Made by a program: the position numbers and the translations under genes. Positions 32,833 through 41,132 of a stretch of DNA of 64,000 nucleotides are shown here, in pieces. Position 1 is the first letter of the stretch; each line of letters opens with the position of its first letter. Origin of the DNA: Streptomyces sp. 1331.2 (GTDB taxonomy: Bacteria; Actinomycetota; Actinomycetes; Streptomycetales; Streptomycetaceae); contig NZ_OBMJ01000001.1 of assembly GCF_900199205.1 (NCBI RefSeq), positions 6,565,001 to 6,629,000 of the forward strand. The letters run 5' to 3'. The notes under the pieces are model-generated. The model worked only from the letters and a program-made list of their open reading frames with translations. It did not search any database and had not been told where the DNA came from.

Positions 32833-33960
32833 ATGCGTGTACTGTTCGCCGGCGTGCCCGGCGCCGGCCATCTCTTCCCGCTGATACCGCTGGCCAGAGC
32901 GATGAGCGAGCTCGGCCACGAGGTCGCGGTGACCTCGATGGACGGTGGCGAACCGGTCGCCGCCTCCGGGCTGCCCTACCTGCCCCTCGCCCCGGGCGTG
33001 GACTGGGGCCGGGAGATCCGGGAGGCCGGCCGCACCAAACGGCCCGAGCTGTTGCAGCGGACCATCGAGACCAACTCGGCCGACCGCGAGGCCTTCGTCC
33101 CCCTCGCCGCCCACGTCAACAGCGCGGTGGCCGACGCCGCCGTCGAACTCGCCACGCAGTGGCGGCCGGACCTGGTGGTGTACGACTACCAGTTCCCGGT
33201 GGCCCTGCTCGCGGCGACCGTCCTGGGCGTGCCCGCCGTCCAGCACGACCTCGGATTCGTCCGCACCCCCCGGTTGCGTGCGCTGATGCTCGCCGAGATG
33301 GCGGACACCTTCGCCCGGTACGGCATCGACCCGCTGCCCCAGCCGGCGGAGACCATCGACCTCGCCCCGCCGAGCATGGCCGGACCGGAGCCGTACGGCT
33401 GCTTCCTGCGGCCCGTCGCCTACAACGGCGACGGCGCTCTCCCCGTACCCCTGGCCGCACCCGCGCACCGCCCGCGGGTGGCGGTCACCCTGGGCACCGT
33501 ACCGCCCAAGACCGACGGCCTGACCAGGATCGAGCGGGTGATCGCGGCCGCCGCCGACACCGACGCCGACTTCGTCCTGGCCACCGGTGACCTCGACCTC
33601 GCCACCCTCGGCACCCTGCCCGACAACGTCCACGCCCACGGCTGGGTGCCGTGGCGCGCCCTGCTCGACACCTGCACGGCCGCCATCCACCACGGCGGCA
33701 GTGGCACCGCGCTCGCCGCCCTCGACGCCGGCATCCCCCAACTCGCCCTGCCTGACGGCTCCGACCGCCACATCAACGCCCACGCGGTCCGCGACCGCGG
33801 CGCCGGCCTCAGCGCCACCGCCGAGGAGATCGGCCCGGCCCTGCTCGACCAGCTGCTCACCGACACCGCCCTGGCCCGCACCGCCCGCGAGGTCAGCGCC
33901 GAGATCGCGAGGATGCCGAGCCCCACCACGGTGGCGAAGCAGCTCACCGCCCTCGCCTGA
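32833..33960 (+). CDS. GT1-family glycosyltransferase of natural-product type
   Basis: A 375-aa GT-B glycosyltransferase resembling macrolide and antibiotic sugar transferases. The N terminus is MRVLFAGVPGAGHLFPLIPL with the acceptor-side His, and the donor site near the C terminus is AAIHHGGSGTALAALDAGIP (His286, His287) followed by PQLALPDGSDRHINA. It would transfer a sugar from an NDP-sugar to a small molecule in the cytoplasm. It ends the operon with the dikinase-like and ATP-grasp genes. No NDP-sugar biosynthesis genes are nearby, so a common donor such as UDP-glucose or UDP-GlcNAc is likely. Confidence 0.92.
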   Translation: MRVLFAGVPGAGHLFPLIPLARAMSELGHEVAVTSMDGGEPVAASGLPYLPLAPGVDWGREIREAGRTKRPELLQRTIETNSADREAFVPLAAHVNSAVADAAVELATQWRPDLVVYDYQFPVALLAATVLGVPAVQHDLGFVRTPRLRALMLAEMADTFARYGIDPLPQPAETIDLAPPSMAGPEPYGCFLRPVAYNGDGALPVPLAAPAHRPRVAVTLGTVPPKTDGLTRIERVIAAAADTDADFVLATGDLDLATLGTLPDNVHAHGWVPWRALLDTCTAAIHHGGSGTALAALDAGIPQLALPDGSDRHINAHAVRDRGAGLSATAEEIGPALLDQLLTDTALARTAREVSAEIARMPSPTTVAKQLTALA

Positions 33961-34017
33961 CGGCAGGTCCTTCCCGCCGGCCAGGGCCTGTGCCAGGCTG
34001 CGGGAAGGACAAGTCCG

Positions 34018-34122
34018 TTACCGAGCCGGGCGCCGGCCCCGCGCGTGGAGGCGTGCGGCGGACAGCGCCGGGTTGGCGGCGACACCGCGCAGCACGGAAT
34101 CACCGAGTGGGGAGGAGGTCAT
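34018..34122 (-). pseudogene. Truncated start of a repeat-protein gene
   Basis: Downstream of the gene ending at 34163, a 14-codon frame (ATG at 34163) ends with ATGA at 34122. This opens a 34-codon frame beginning MTSSPLGDSVLRGVAANPAL. That sequence looks like the N terminus of leucine-rich-repeat-variant or HEAT-type streptomycete proteins (LRG-x-AANPA), but it loses similarity after SAARLHARG and stops at 34018. It is most easily read as a deleted gene that kept its coupled start. Confidence 0.35.
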
Positions 34123-34135
34123 CCGCGCCTCCTCC
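34111..34135. terminator. Short hairpin between convergent genes
   Basis: GGAGGAGG (34111-34118) and CCTCCTCC (34128-34135) form an 8-bp stem with a 9-nt loop between the glycosyltransferase and the converging hypothetical gene. It is weak and overlaps the truncated frame. Confidence 0.3.
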
Positions 34136-34162
34136 CAGCGTCGGGTGCGTTCCCGCTGGACA

Positions 34163-35284
34163 TCAGCGTCCCTCCCCGGCGCCGTCGGCGGCAGCCTTCC
34201 AGTCCTCGAACACCCGCAGCCGCAGTCCGGATTCGCTGAAGTCCGCGAACCAGAGCAGCCAGCTGTTCTGCGCGGCCAGGGCGGCGCGGGCCGTCGCGTA
34301 CCAGTCCTCGCGGTCGAGGAGGGCGAGGTAGGAGGCGAGGATCGCCTCGCGCTGCGCCTCGGTGCAGCCGGAGTACTCGGCGGATTCGGTGGCCAGGTGC
34401 AGCGCCAGCGTGGCCACCACGCAGAAGCGTTCGACGGTCGGTGGCGGGCCGCCGGCGTGGCGGGCGTGGGCGGCCAGGACGGTGGCGGCGTGCGGGTAGT
34501 GCCGCAGGGCCATGCCCATGCCGGCGCTGTGCGTCAGCATCCGCAGCAACTGCCCGGTGTGGTCGAGCAGTCCGCGGTCCTGCCCCAACTCGGGTAGCGC
34601 CTCGTGGAGTCGGGCGGCGGTGGCGACCTTGCCCGCGAAGTAGCCGTTGAGGAAGTCGCCGTCGATCGCCTTGCGCAGCAGCCACGGGTGGGTCGCCGGG
34701 TCGTCGAGCCGGCACAGCGCCTCCACGACGTGGACCCGCCCCCAGCCCGTGACCCGGTCGGCCAGCCAGAGCAGGTGCGCCGCACCGCCCTCGGTCCGTT
34801 CGAGCGCGTGCGCCGCGAGCGGGCCGAAGGTGTCGGAGAGCAGGCCGATGGTCCGGATCAGCGGGGCGTCGTCCGCCGTCCCGACCGCGGCGAGCAGGGC
34901 GAGCCCCACCGTGACGGTGCTCTCCTCGTGCCCGTGCTGCACGAGCCACCGCCCGGTGCGCCGGGCACGCTCGGGGGCGGCCCGGTGCGCGGCCCTGGCG
35001 ATGTGCTCGTCGGGGTGGATCGGGACGTGGACCTCGCGGAACGCCTGCGCCAGCCCCCGGGGTTGGGCCAGCGGCTGCGCGAAGTGCTCGTCCAGGAGGC
35101 GTGCGACCGGGACGCCCGCCGTGCGGTAGTCCTCGGGCGGTTCGGGGCGGGGCCGACGGCCGCCGGGGTACGGCTTCCCGCCCCGGGGCAGCGGCCCGTC
35201 CGGCGTCCGCCGGTGCAGGCGCAGCGCGTGGTCGTACAGACTGCTCGTGGGTGCGGGCGCCCGGCGCCCGGACGTGGCGCTCAC
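34163..35284 (-). CDS. Hypothetical alpha-helical (HEAT-like) protein
   Basis: A protein of about 373 aa. The GTG at 35284 overlaps the TGA of an 11-codon frame (MITRIEPTDRW), so a short upstream frame may couple its translation. The protein has no signal peptide or membrane segment and is made of regular amphipathic helices (HPWLLRKAIDGDFLNGYFAGKV, TVTVGLALLAAVGTADDAPL), consistent with a HEAT/armadillo-like scaffold. Family and partner are unknown. It is separated from the upstream penicillin-binding protein gene by a terminator, so it is probably expressed on its own. Confidence 0.75.
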   Translation of the reverse strand: MSATSGRRAPAPTSSLYDHALRLHRRTPDGPLPRGGKPYPGGRRPRPEPPEDYRTAGVPVARLLDEHFAQPLAQPRGLAQAFREVHVPIHPDEHIARAAHRAAPERARRTGRWLVQHGHEESTVTVGLALLAAVGTADDAPLIRTIGLLSDTFGPLAAHALERTEGGAAHLLWLADRVTGWGRVHVVEALCRLDDPATHPWLLRKAIDGDFLNGYFAGKVATAARLHEALPELGQDRGLLDHTGQLLRMLTHSAGMGMALRHYPHAATVLAAHARHAGGPPPTVERFCVVATLALHLATESAEYSGCTEAQREAILASYLALLDREDWYATARAALAAQNSWLLWFADFSESGLRLRVFEDWKAAADGAGEGR

Positions 35285-35367
35285 CAGCGGTCGGTGGGCT
35301 CGATTCTCGTGATCATGGCGCCGATGGTGGCACCCGAACTCCCGGCTTGGCAACTGGTTTTCCGATC

Positions 35368-35403
35368 GGGCTCCCTCCCTGCCCCCCGCAGGGGAGGGAG
35401 CCC
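35368..35403 (-). terminator. Terminator after the penicillin-binding protein gene
   Basis: GGGCTCCCTCCC (35368-35379) and GGGAGGGAGCCC (35392-35403) form a perfect 12-bp stem, a few bases past the stop codon of the minus-strand PBP gene. Confidence 0.85.
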
Positions 35404-35408
35404 GGCCG

Positions 35409-37160
35409 TCAGCCCTTGCCGCCGGCCTTCAGGACCTGGGCGGCCGCGACGCCGGCGGCGCTGTTGCCGTGGCCGCCGCCCTCGACCTCGGCGGCGACGG
35501 CGAGGTCGCCGCGGTAGGCGATGAACCAGCTGTTGGTGGCCTGGCTGCCGGCCTCGACGGTGCCGGTCTTGGCGCCGATCTGGCCGGACAGGCCGGACAT
35601 CGGGGCGCGGGCGGTGCCCTGGGTGGCGGTCCTGGCCATCATCGCGCGCAGGTCCCGGGCGACGTCGGCGGGCAGCGTCCCGGGGGCCGTCACCCGTTTG
35701 GCGTCCTCCCGCAGGACGGGTTGACGGAAGGTGCCGTTCTGCACGGTGGCGGCGACGGAGGCCATCAGCAGCGAGTTGACCTGGATCTGGCCCTGGCCGA
35801 TGTACTCGGCGGCCGCCTCGTCCTTGGTCCCCGGCACCGGGATGGTGGCGTCCCGGCTCGGGATGCCGATGTGCCACTCCAGGCCGAGGCCGAACTGGTC
35901 GCGGGCGACCTTGGTGAGGGTGCCGGGCGGCAGCTTCTCCAGGCCCTTGTCGATGAAGCCGGTGTTGCAGGAGTGGGTGAAGTCGTCGGTGAGCGTGTAC
36001 GAGGGGAAGTCGCCGCTGTCGTCGTTGTGCCAGGCCCGCGGGGAGTAGGTGGTCTCCTTGCACGGCACCACGGTGTCCGGGGTCACCCCGGCCTGCAGCA
36101 GGGCGGCCGAGGTGATCACCTTCATGGTGGAGCCGGGCGGCTGGCCGCCCGCGACCGCGCGGTTGAACCCGCTCGGAGAGTAGGCCATCGCGAGGATGTG
36201 GCCGGTACTCGGCTGGACGGCCACCAGGGAGGCGGGCTTGCCGCCCGCCGACTGCTGCTTGACCGCCTCCTCGGCGACCTGCTGGAGGTCGGCGTCCAGG
36301 GTGAGCTTGACCTGCGGCGCGCTCGGCGGGGTCAGCACGAACAGCTGCTCGGGCTCCTTGCCGGCGCCGCCCGAGACGACCACGGCCCGCCCGGTGACGG
36401 CCGTCGTGCCGTCGGCGGGCGCGATCAGGGGCAGGACGGCGCTCAGCGACGGGAAGCCGTCGAGCGGTTTGCCGTTGCGGTCGGTCGGCTTGGACACCGG
36501 GTCGGGCAGCGCCTTCACGGCGATCGTGCGGCCCGGGCCGAGGCGGGGGTGGATCACCGTCGGTGTCCAGTGCACGACGGCCCGGCCGTCCTGGGCCCGG
36601 ACGACGCTCAGCGCGCTGTCGTACTCCCAGGCGCCGGTCGCGCCGTCGAACTCGGCCTTCGCGCGGAAGCCGACGGCAGGCGCGGTCGGTGCGCTCGGCG
36701 AGGTCGTAGCGGCCGGCGCGGCCGGTTGGCCCGCCGGGGCGGCCGGCGCGGGGCCGGTCCCGGTCAGCGTGAGCGTGCGGGCCGCGACCTGCTCGTGGAA
36801 GGTCGCCAGCGCGGCGCGGGCCGTCTCCGGACTGTCCGTCAGCCCGGCGGCGGCCGCGACGTCCCCCCGGCTCCAGGCCGCCAGGAACTCCGCTGACACC
36901 TTCTCGGCCTGCTCGGCCGTCGCCGGCTCCTGCGGGGTCTGCGCGGCGCCGGCGGAGCCCTGGTGGCCGGCGGCACCCGGGGAGCTGTTGCCGTTCGAGA
37001 CGGCGTTCACGATGTTGTAGGCGCCGTACCCGCCGACGGCCAGCAGCGCGGCGAACACCCCGCCGGCCGTCACCAGCAGGATCCGCTTCGCGGCCGGCCG
37101 GCGCGGGGCCCGCTCCTGCGCCTCGTCCTCGTACGCGTCGTATTCCTGTTCGTCCTGCAT
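35409..37160 (-). CDS. Class B penicillin-binding protein (transpeptidase)
   Basis: A 583-aa peptidoglycan transpeptidase. It has a short acidic cytoplasmic tail, one transmembrane helix (about 26-48, ILLVTAGGVFAALLAVGGYG), a MecA-N/NTF2-like domain (about 85-190), a dimerisation region, and the transpeptidase domain. Active-site motifs are GSTMK (Ser344, Lys347), SCNTGF (SxN) and KTGTVEAG (KTG), all intact. Outside the membrane it would cross-link stem peptides. The architecture matches the PBP2-like proteins found in multiple copies in streptomycetes, some tied to beta-lactam resistance or sporulation. It has its own promoter region and terminator. Confidence 0.95.
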   Translation of the reverse strand: MQDEQEYDAYEDEAQERAPRRPAAKRILLVTAGGVFAALLAVGGYGAYNIVNAVSNGNSSPGAAGHQGSAGAAQTPQEPATAEQAEKVSAEFLAAWSRGDVAAAAGLTDSPETARAALATFHEQVAARTLTLTGTGPAPAAPAGQPAAPAATTSPSAPTAPAVGFRAKAEFDGATGAWEYDSALSVVRAQDGRAVVHWTPTVIHPRLGPGRTIAVKALPDPVSKPTDRNGKPLDGFPSLSAVLPLIAPADGTTAVTGRAVVVSGGAGKEPEQLFVLTPPSAPQVKLTLDADLQQVAEEAVKQQSAGGKPASLVAVQPSTGHILAMAYSPSGFNRAVAGGQPPGSTMKVITSAALLQAGVTPDTVVPCKETTYSPRAWHNDDSGDFPSYTLTDDFTHSCNTGFIDKGLEKLPPGTLTKVARDQFGLGLEWHIGIPSRDATIPVPGTKDEAAAEYIGQGQIQVNSLLMASVAATVQNGTFRQPVLREDAKRVTAPGTLPADVARDLRAMMARTATQGTARAPMSGLSGQIGAKTGTVEAGSQATNSWFIAYRGDLAVAAEVEGGGHGNSAAGVAAAQVLKAGGKG

Positions 37161-37295
37161 GTTTGGTCCCCCTGGTCCTTCTCCTGTCGCGGACCTGCCC
37201 CCTCCGGCATCCCGGCCCGCCGCGCCCGGACGAACCGTTCATGATCAGTTCGGGCGCGGACCAGCCTAAGCCGAGCGCCGGGATCGGTCGAGAGC

Positions 37296-37337
37296 GGGAG
37301 GCCCGCCGGCCGTGAAGACTCGGCCGGCGGGCCTCCC
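37296..37337 (-). terminator. Terminator downstream of the carboxymuconolactone decarboxylase-like gene
   Basis: GGGAGGCCCGCCGGCC (37296-37311) pairs with 37322-37337 to give a 16-bp stem with a 10-nt loop, 16 bp past the stop codon. Confidence 0.88.
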
Positions 37338-37352
37338 GGGGGAGGGCGGGGG

Positions 37353-37859
37353 TCAGGCCCAGGGATCGGTGAAGGAGCGGCCCGGGACGGGCTTGGCGAT
37401 GAGGGCGATGGCGGTGAAGAAGTTGACCTGGCCGATGGCGATCATCAGGGTGGCGAGCGCCTTCTCCTCGTAGTGCCCGGCGACCTCGGCGTACAGCGCG
37501 TCGCTGACGCGTTCGCCGTCCGCGGCGGGCTGCAGGGTGGCTTCGACCAGGGCGAGCGCGGCGCGCTCGGGGGCGGTGAAGTACGGCGAGTCCTGCCAGG
37601 AGGAGACCGAGGTGATCTGCTCCTCGCTCACTCCGGCCTTGCGGAGGAAGCCGGTGTGCAGGACGGTCAGGTAGGTGTTGCCGGCGATCTGGCCGGCGCG
37701 CAGCTGGACCAGGCTGATGGTGCTGCGGGGCACCGAGCCGTTGCCGACGGCCTTGAACAACGCGGCCGAGACCTCGGCGAGTTCGGGGATGAGCTGCACC
37801 GGGTCCTGGGCCATGCGGGGGCGCTGCGGGATCTCGGTGGTGATCGATCGGGTGGTCAA
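37353..37859 (-). CDS. Carboxymuconolactone decarboxylase / AhpD-like protein
   Basis: A 168-aa protein of the AhpD/CMD all-helical family. The TTG at 37859 follows AGAGGAAC and is preferred to an ATG at 37913, which has no ribosome site. The family core is visible (LVQLRAGQIAGNTYLTVLHTGFLRKAGVS in segments, then YFTAPERAALALVEAT and IAIGQVNFFTAIALI). The AhpD redox CxxC is absent: the region reads AGNTYLTVLH with no Cys at all, so peroxidase chemistry is unlikely. The function may be a decarboxylase or merely structural. It is a single gene with its own terminator. Confidence 0.85.
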   Translation of the reverse strand: MTTRSITTEIPQRPRMAQDPVQLIPELAEVSAALFKAVGNGSVPRSTISLVQLRAGQIAGNTYLTVLHTGFLRKAGVSEEQITSVSSWQDSPYFTAPERAALALVEATLQPAADGERVSDALYAEVAGHYEEKALATLMIAIGQVNFFTAIALIAKPVPGRSFTDPWA

Positions 37860-38037
37860 CGTGGTGTTCCTCTCGGGATGCCGTGATGTCGGCGTGATCA
37901 GCGGTGCTGTCACTGCTCCGACGGATCCCGAGGCACGGTTGTGACACCGCTGCCGAAAGGAGTTCCACCGCCCGTCGTCGGGGCCGATGGTGGTGAGCCG
38001 GGCGAGCGGCCCGGCGGCGCGGTGCGCGCGGTCGAGG

Positions 38038-39294
38038 TCAGGGCCGGCCCGGGCCCGGGCGCAGGACGGCGGGTGTGGGCCCGTCCGGCCGTACGGTGAT
38101 GCTGTAGGCGGCGCCCGTCGGCTTGGCGCGGAACTCCAACGGGCCCATCGGCAGCAGGAGGTCCAGCAGGGCCGTGGTCTCCCGGAGGGCGAACTGGGTG
38201 CCCAGGCAGGCGCGGGCGCCGAGGCCGAACGGGAGGTAGGCGCCGAGCTGGCGCGGGCGGTCCGCGCCGGGGGCGAAGCGGGCCGGGTCGAAGCGCTCGG
38301 GGTCGGTCCACAGGGCGGGGTCGCGGTGGGTGAGGTAGGGGCAGACCAGGACGTCCGTCCCGGCGGCGACGCGGTGGCCGGCGATGACGTCGTCCTCGAC
38401 GGCGTGCCGGGGGAGCAGCCAGGCCGGCGGGTAGAGCCGCAGGGCCTCGCTGACCAGCGCCTGCGGGTCGGCCGTCCGGGCCTCGGGGTGCTCGTCGAGG
38501 AGCAGGAAGAGCCAGGTCAGCGTGGTGGCGGTGGTCTCGTGCCCGGCGACGAGCAGGGTGACCAGCTCGTCGCGGATCAACCGGTCGGTGTACTCGGGGT
38601 ACTGGTCGCCCGCCTCCAGCAGCACCCGGAGCAGGCCCGGCTCCTCCACCGGGCCGCCCGCCCGCGCCGCGTCGATCGCCGCGTGAGCGACGACGTCGAT
38701 TCGGGCCAGGTCCTCGGCGACGGCGTCCCGGGCGTCCGCCGTGTCGGTGGGCAGCTTCGGCATGGCGGCCACCACCCGTTCCACTGCCCGGAGTTCGCGA
38801 TCCGTCCGGTCGTCCAGCGGCAGCCCGGTGAGCGCCCGCCAGACGGTGTCCAGGGCGAAGCGGCGCATCTCCTCGGCCACGTCGAAGGTCTCCCCGGTGC
38901 GCCGGTGGTGCTCCCAGCGCTCCGCCGTCCGGCGCGCCGCCGTGGCGATCCGCTGCTCGTACCTGCGCATCCCGGTGCCGGTGAACTGCGACTGCAGCAA
39001 CCGCCGTTGGCGCTTCCAGGGGTCACCGGTGGCGGACAGCACGCCGTCCCCGACGAGCATCCTGGCCCGGTGCGAGCGCTTGACGTACCGGTCCGGGTGG
39101 CGGCCCAGGACGTGCTGCACGGCGGCGGGGTCGGTGACCAGGACGGTCGGCGTCGGGCCGAGCCGGAACGCGGCGACACCGCCGACGCCGCGCTGTGTCC
39201 GGGCCAGCAGCTCGACCAGCTCGGCCTCCTCGGCCCGCCACTGCTCGACGATCTCGGGGCCCAACTCCGGTACCGGGCGGGTTTCCGTGCTCAC
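38038..39294 (-). CDS. Cytochrome P450
   Basis: A 418-aa soluble P450. The GTG at 39294 follows GGAAGGAAC. The heme loop is FGLGARACLG with ligand Cys363, the I-helix oxygen motif is AGHETTATTL, the ExxR motif is in SEALRLYPPAW, and WKRQRRLLQSQFTGTGM fits the C-helix. The sequence style (long N terminus, RLYPPAWLLPR) resembles the CYP102/eukaryote-like bacterial branch rather than typical macrolide hydroxylases. No ferredoxin or reductase gene is adjacent. It is divergent from the lipoprotein at 39500. It lies 7 kb from the PTM cluster with unrelated genes between, so I do not assign it there. Confidence 0.95.
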   Translation of the reverse strand: MSTETRPVPELGPEIVEQWRAEEAELVELLARTQRGVGGVAAFRLGPTPTVLVTDPAAVQHVLGRHPDRYVKRSHRARMLVGDGVLSATGDPWKRQRRLLQSQFTGTGMRRYEQRIATAARRTAERWEHHRRTGETFDVAEEMRRFALDTVWRALTGLPLDDRTDRELRAVERVVAAMPKLPTDTADARDAVAEDLARIDVVAHAAIDAARAGGPVEEPGLLRVLLEAGDQYPEYTDRLIRDELVTLLVAGHETTATTLTWLFLLLDEHPEARTADPQALVSEALRLYPPAWLLPRHAVEDDVIAGHRVAAGTDVLVCPYLTHRDPALWTDPERFDPARFAPGADRPRQLGAYLPFGLGARACLGTQFALRETTALLDLLLPMGPLEFRAKPTGAAYSITVRPDGPTPAVLRPGPGRP

Positions 39295-39499
39295 GGGCGG
39301 GTTCCTTCCGGTCTGCTGACGGTTCGTCCGTTCAGACTCTATGCCAGCTCGACGGCCGGCCCGGCCGAGTCGGCCGGGCTGCGCCGACCGGGTGGCCGGC
39401 CGGGCCGGAGCCCGCGCGGCAACCCGCCGGGCCGTATGCGAACGGGTACCGTGCGGCGGGGCCGACCGGCCCCGGCTCGCTGCGCGGATGGGAGAGGGC

Positions 39500-40120
39500 A
39501 TGCCCGTGACCCGGAACTTCGGAGGCGGCTGGACCCGCCGAGCGGCCCGGTGGCTGGCGGCCGCCCTGCTCGCCCCGGCCCTGGCGGCCTGCGGGGGCGG
39601 AGGCGGTTCCGACAGCGGCCAGGCCGACAACGGGCAGAGCAGCGGCCCGCAGCCCGACGACCGGCGGACCAAGGCGCGTGAGATCCAGGGCAGTTTCCAG
39701 AACGCCGGCGCGGTGTCCGCCAGTGCGCGCGGTTCCGGCACGAAGGCCGTCGTCATGTTGAAGAGCTCCTCGCCCACCCCGGCCGAGGCCGTCATCAGCA
39801 ACGTGACCGACTGCACGGACAACGCCACGCCCGCCACCCCGAGCGAGGCCACGGTGACCGTGACCGACGCCGGGAGCGAACCGGTGGAGTTCACCCTCCC
39901 GACGTCGAGCGGGACGACTCGACCGGTCTGTTACACGGTGACCATCGACGGGGAGAGCCAGGACCTCCAGGCGACGGGAGCGGTCGCCGGCACGGCCGAC
40001 ACGGGCACGCCCGGCACCGGCGGGACCGGTCCGAGTGGCGGATCGACGAGCCCTGGCGGAGGCGCAACCTCGTACGAAAGCAGCGGGGGGACCGACACCG
40101 AGAGCGGGAGCGCGCCCTGA
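39500..40120 (+). CDS. Small lipoprotein of unknown function
   Basis: A 206-aa lipoprotein. The ATG at 39500 follows GGGAGAGG. The signal ends in the lipobox LAAC followed by a run of five Gly. The mature part has a beta-rich core with two cysteines (VTDCTDNATPAT and RPVCYTVTIDG), then a flexible Gly/Ser/Thr/Pro tail (GTGGTGPSGGSTSPGGG). The tail looks like a cell-wall spacer, although there is no sorting signal. The next gene starts 23 bp later and is probably in the same operon. Function unknown. Confidence 0.8.
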   Translation: MPVTRNFGGGWTRRAARWLAAALLAPALAACGGGGGSDSGQADNGQSSGPQPDDRRTKAREIQGSFQNAGAVSASARGSGTKAVVMLKSSSPTPAEAVISNVTDCTDNATPATPSEATVTVTDAGSEPVEFTLPTSSGTTRPVCYTVTIDGESQDLQATGAVAGTADTGTPGTGGTGPSGGSTSPGGGATSYESSGGTDTESGSAP

Positions 40121-40143
40121 GCCCTTCCAGGGAGGACCGGCCC

Positions 40144-41031
40144 GTGGAGGAGGGGGAACGGCCGTCCGACGAGGAACGGCCCGCCGCAAGCCCGTGGAGC
40201 GGCTGGATCGCCACGCTCACGGGCTGGATCGCCCCGACCACCTTCGTCACCGCAATGCTCTTCTTCTTCGGCTACGCCTACACCAACTCCCTCTACAGCT
40301 ACTTCGGCATCGACGCCGCGACGATCGGCTTCTCCACCCAGGAACTGCTCCTGCGCAGCTCCTCGGCGCTCTACCTGCCGGCCGGGGTCGTGCTCAGCGG
40401 GGTGTTGGTGGCCGCCCTGGCGATCCCGCTCGTGTCCGGCAGAGCCCGTCGCAGTGCGGGGAGTTCCCGGGTACTGCGCCGGGTGTGCCTGGCTCTCGTC
40501 CTGCCGGTGGCCGCACTGCTGGTGCTCGGCCTGCTGGCCGGGATCGAAGCGATCGACGCGGGCCCGATGGGCACTCCGGTGCTGATCGGCGGCGCACTGC
40601 TGCTCGCCCTCCTGGCGCGGCTGCTGAACGTGCGGGGCACCGGCGCGGCGTTCCCCGCGGCGGGCGAGCGGGCGGCGTTGGGCGTCACGGTGGCGATCAT
40701 CGCACTGTGTGCGTACTGGGCGGTCGGCAGCTATGCCCAGGAGAAGGGGGAAGCCGACGCCGAACAGCTTTCCCACAACCTCCATCTGCGCCCGGCGGTC
40801 GTGCTCGACACGTCGGAGCGGCTTTCGCTGGGCTGGTCCGGGGTGCGGGAGACACCGCTGCCGGCCGCCGAGGCCGGGGCGCACTTCCGCTACCGCTACG
40901 AAGGCCTGCGGTTGCTGGCGCAGGCGGGCGGCCGGATGTTCCTGATCCCGCGGCAGTGGACGTGGGAGACCGGGAACGTGCTGGTCCTCCCGGTCGGCGC
41001 CGACGTCCGGGTGGCCTTCCACGCCGGTTGA
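40144..41031 (+). CDS. Integral membrane protein of unknown function
   Basis: A 295-aa protein with about five hydrophobic segments (starting TFVTAMLFFFGYAYTNSLYS, then LPAGVVLSGVLVAALAIPLV, CLALVLPVAALLVLGLLAG, VLIGGALLLALLARLL and ALGVTVAIIALCAYWAVG) and a C-terminal extracytoplasmic domain. The GTG at 40144 follows GGGAGG. It lies close behind the lipoprotein gene, suggesting they work together at the membrane. No family is recognised. Confidence 0.8.
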   Translation: MEEGERPSDEERPAASPWSGWIATLTGWIAPTTFVTAMLFFFGYAYTNSLYSYFGIDAATIGFSTQELLLRSSSALYLPAGVVLSGVLVAALAIPLVSGRARRSAGSSRVLRRVCLALVLPVAALLVLGLLAGIEAIDAGPMGTPVLIGGALLLALLARLLNVRGTGAAFPAAGERAALGVTVAIIALCAYWAVGSYAQEKGEADAEQLSHNLHLRPAVVLDTSERLSLGWSGVRETPLPAAEAGAHFRYRYEGLRLLAQAGGRMFLIPRQWTWETGNVLVLPVGADVRVAFHAG

Positions 41032-41053
41032 GAACCGGGCCCCCGCACAGACG

Positions 41054-41095
41054 GCTGCGCCGCGGTCCGTCCCCCTCGACGGACCGCGGCGCAGC
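41054..41095. terminator. Strong bidirectional terminator
   Basis: GCTGCGCCGCGGTCCGTC (41054-41071) pairs perfectly with 41078-41095. The 18-bp stem with a 6-nt loop separates the convergent membrane-protein and protease genes. Confidence 0.93.
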
Positions 41096-41132
41096 GGTTT
41101 CAGGTGGCGTCAGAACGCCCCGGTCACGCTGG

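Noticed and set aside
38038..39294. The cytochrome P450 as the missing PTM tailoring enzyme
   Set aside because: It is 7 kb from the cluster, on the other strand, with lipoprotein, membrane, protease and regulator genes between, and its sequence style is of a different P450 branch. Position gives no support.
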